The translations under genes were made by a program, and so were the position numbers. A stretch of DNA of 64,000 bases from Clostridium_AB sp036639235 (GTDB taxonomy: Bacteria > Bacillota > Clostridia > Clostridiales > Caloramatoraceae), in NCBI RefSeq assembly GCF_036639235.1, contig NZ_JAVWJB010000006.1, positions 1-64,000 on the forward strand, written 5' to 3'. Position 1 is the stretch's first letter. Each line of letters starts with the position of its first letter. Shown in pieces: positions 62,937 to 64,000 of the stretch. The notes beneath the pieces are model-generated. The model made no database searches. It was given only the letters and a program-made list of their open reading frames with translations, and was not told the origin of the DNA.

Positions 62937-63467
62937 CTACTCCATAAATTCCTTAGAATATACTACAGTCCCATTTACTCTATCTAAAGAATTCTCATTA
63001 AGTTCAAGTGCCATAAAGCACTCATCTGGAACCTCAAAAGGAGGATATATTTCATAGTCACTCGCCTTATTAAATCCAAATCGTGGATAATATTCAGGGT
63101 GACCTAATAATATTATTGAATCGTAATTAAGATTCTTAGCAATCCTTATAGACTCCTTAATAAGTCTACTTCCAATTCCCTTTCTTTGATGGGATGGAAT
63201 AACTGAAACAGGTGCTAGTGCTAGTGCCTCTACACTTCCTGATTCACCTTTAATATTAATCTTAGTTAGCATAATATGACCAAGAATAACCCCTTCACAT
63301 TCTGCTACAAGTGATAACTCCTTAATAAAAGCATCACCTTTTCTTAATCTATTAACTAATAAATGTTCCCTATGGTCACTATATTCTTCATTTTTAAATG
63401 CTTCTTCAATTAAAGATTCAACATCCTTATAATCTTTTTCTTCTTCTTGTCTAATTATTATATCCAT
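62937..63467 (-). CDS. GNAT N-acetyltransferase, YhbS type
   Basis: A 176-aa acetyltransferase with the acetyl-CoA loop PSHQRKGIGSRLIKESIRIA and the GHPEYYPRFGF segment characteristic of the COG3153/YhbS group. The substrate is unknown. GGAGG precedes ATG 63465-63467. Confidence 0.88.
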   Translation of the reverse strand: MDIIIRQEEEKDYKDVESLIEEAFKNEEYSDHREHLLVNRLRKGDAFIKELSLVAECEGVILGHIMLTKINIKGESGSVEALALAPVSVIPSHQRKGIGSRLIKESIRIAKNLNYDSIILLGHPEYYPRFGFNKASDYEIYPPFEVPDECFMALELNENSLDRVNGTVVYSKEFME

Positions 63468-63513
63468 AGCTACCTCCTATCGTTATATTTATTATACCCT
63501 AAAACAGTAAAAA

Positions 63514-63529
63514 GGCTGCATATGCAGCC
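63514..63529. terminator. terminator palindrome
   Basis: GGCTGCATATGCAGCC, a 16-base palindrome with A-rich and T-containing flanks, just after the ferredoxin gene stop on the minus strand. Confidence 0.7.
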
Positions 63530-63530
63530 C

Positions 63531-64000
63531 TTATATAAATAAACTTGGTTGTTTTCTTTTAATGCATTTCTCTTCTAAGAAATTTACAAAGTATGTATAT
63601 GTTTCATTATCCATGTATTTAGCATTAGCCGGGCATCCCTTTATACATGCACAGCACTTAATACACTTATCCTTATCTGTTAATCTAGGATTCATCTCAT
63701 CAATAGCATCTACAGGACATAATTCTCTACACATCATACAGTCAATACAATTATCCCTTGTACAAGGAGAATACTTAGGTGATTCTTTTCTCTCCTTAAA
63801 TGGAAAATTCCCATCAACCTTAACCTCAGTTAAATTATTATCTAAAATACGCTTTTTAATACGTTCTCCAAATTCGTTCATATCTTTAATATCATTACTA
63901 TCTGGTCTATTTTCCCCTACCTTCCTAGTGTAAGAATGCTCTCCTAAAAATGCAGCTGCTGCTATAACCTTAAACCCATTTTCATGTAAGTAAGTTGATA
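63531..64000 (-). CDS. EFR1-family flavodoxin/ferredoxin protein, 5' end beyond the window
   Basis: The frame is open from the stop at 63531-63533 to the right edge, so an ATG at 63881 is internal and not the start. Upstream codons read STYLHENGFKVIAAAAFLGEHSY, the end of a flavodoxin-like domain. The C-terminal part has two [4Fe-4S] motifs: CIDCMMCRELCP and CIKCCACIKGCP, with further Cys at the ends. EFR1-type proteins combine a flavodoxin and two clusters for electron transfer in anaerobes; the partner here is unknown. Confidence 0.88.
   Translation of the reverse strand, partial: STYLHENGFKVIAAAAFLGEHSYTRKVGENRPDSNDIKDMNEFGERIKKRILDNNLTEVKVDGNFPFKERKESPKYSPCTRDNCIDCMMCRELCPVDAIDEMNPRLTDKDKCIKCCACIKGCPANAKYMDNETYTYFVNFLEEKCIKRKQPSLFI

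Noticed and set aside
1..64000. CRISPR array, prophage, transposase, integrase or toxin-antitoxin locus
   Set aside because: No spaced direct repeats, no recombinase or phage genes, and no antitoxin-toxin pair could be found; gene content is backbone metabolism and maintenance.

Overview
The window is a scaffold piece of a low-GC, AT-rich, strictly fermentative Firmicute, most likely a member of Clostridia (Clostridiaceae or Peptostreptococcaceae; I cannot name a species). Pointers are the PyrK/PyrDB-type pyrimidine operon with PyrI, the Rex redox repressor, CIRCE-controlled groESL, a thioredoxin reductase without NADPH motifs, a corrinoid-protein activator, a PheB-type ACT protein, strong Clostridium-like Shine-Dalgarno sequences (GGAGG) and many U-tailed terminators. 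Most of it is ordinary chromosomal backbone: I see no phage, transposase, CRISPR array or plasmid functions. A run of 100 N at 30072-30171 is an assembly join, not biology.

Layout. 1-2116: guaA (cut by the left edge) under a guanine riboswitch plus terminator, with a 131-nt three-way-junction element inside its leader. 2182-7936: pyrBICFKDE on the minus strand, with a leader terminator and a PyrR-box hairpin overlapping the pyrB ribosome binding site. 8171-11399: a small membrane protein, a glucosaminidase and a DbpA-type cold-shock-like helicase with a long leader. 11495-17304 (plus strand): ECF transporter S component plus class V aminotransferase, then a GntR(YtrA)-ABC-2 exporter unit with two unknown genes. 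17318-21556: groESL, pheB, a large propeller/membrane protein. 21571-28572: an OGG-type glycosylase, trxA plus reductase under a CsoR-like operator, rex, an ABC-F protein, a DnaA-box cluster, tsaD and a small membrane protein. 28593-33566: an 804-aa unknown protein split by the N run, tRNA-Trp, a lipoprotein, small proteins and an orphan microcompartment shell protein. 33668-39457: LysR/YeiH divergent pair, a methyltransferase plus reductive activator pair, and an MsmX-type sugar ATPase. 39528-44721: a candidate small RNA, a two-component system with an IseA-like exported protein, rbsKD. 44914-56876: addB-addA-isochorismatase-sbcD-sbcC repair operon. 57138-64000: tsaE-tsaB-rimI, lepB, a membrane/M1-like protein, an OFA-type MFS carrier, DUF1294, GNAT and an EFR1-type flavodoxin/ferredoxin cut by the right edge.

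The most unusual signal is a dispersed structured repeat in three copies (35759-35862, 39699-39900, 62417-62615). Every copy lies between convergent genes, in the same orientation, and its end hairpin starts 7-16 nt after the stop codon of the minus-strand gene. Stems are kept while their bases change. Other points worth a look are the candidate RNA at 39528-39658, the trx/reductase locus, the DnaA-box cluster, the orphan shell protein, and the guaA-leader junction element.
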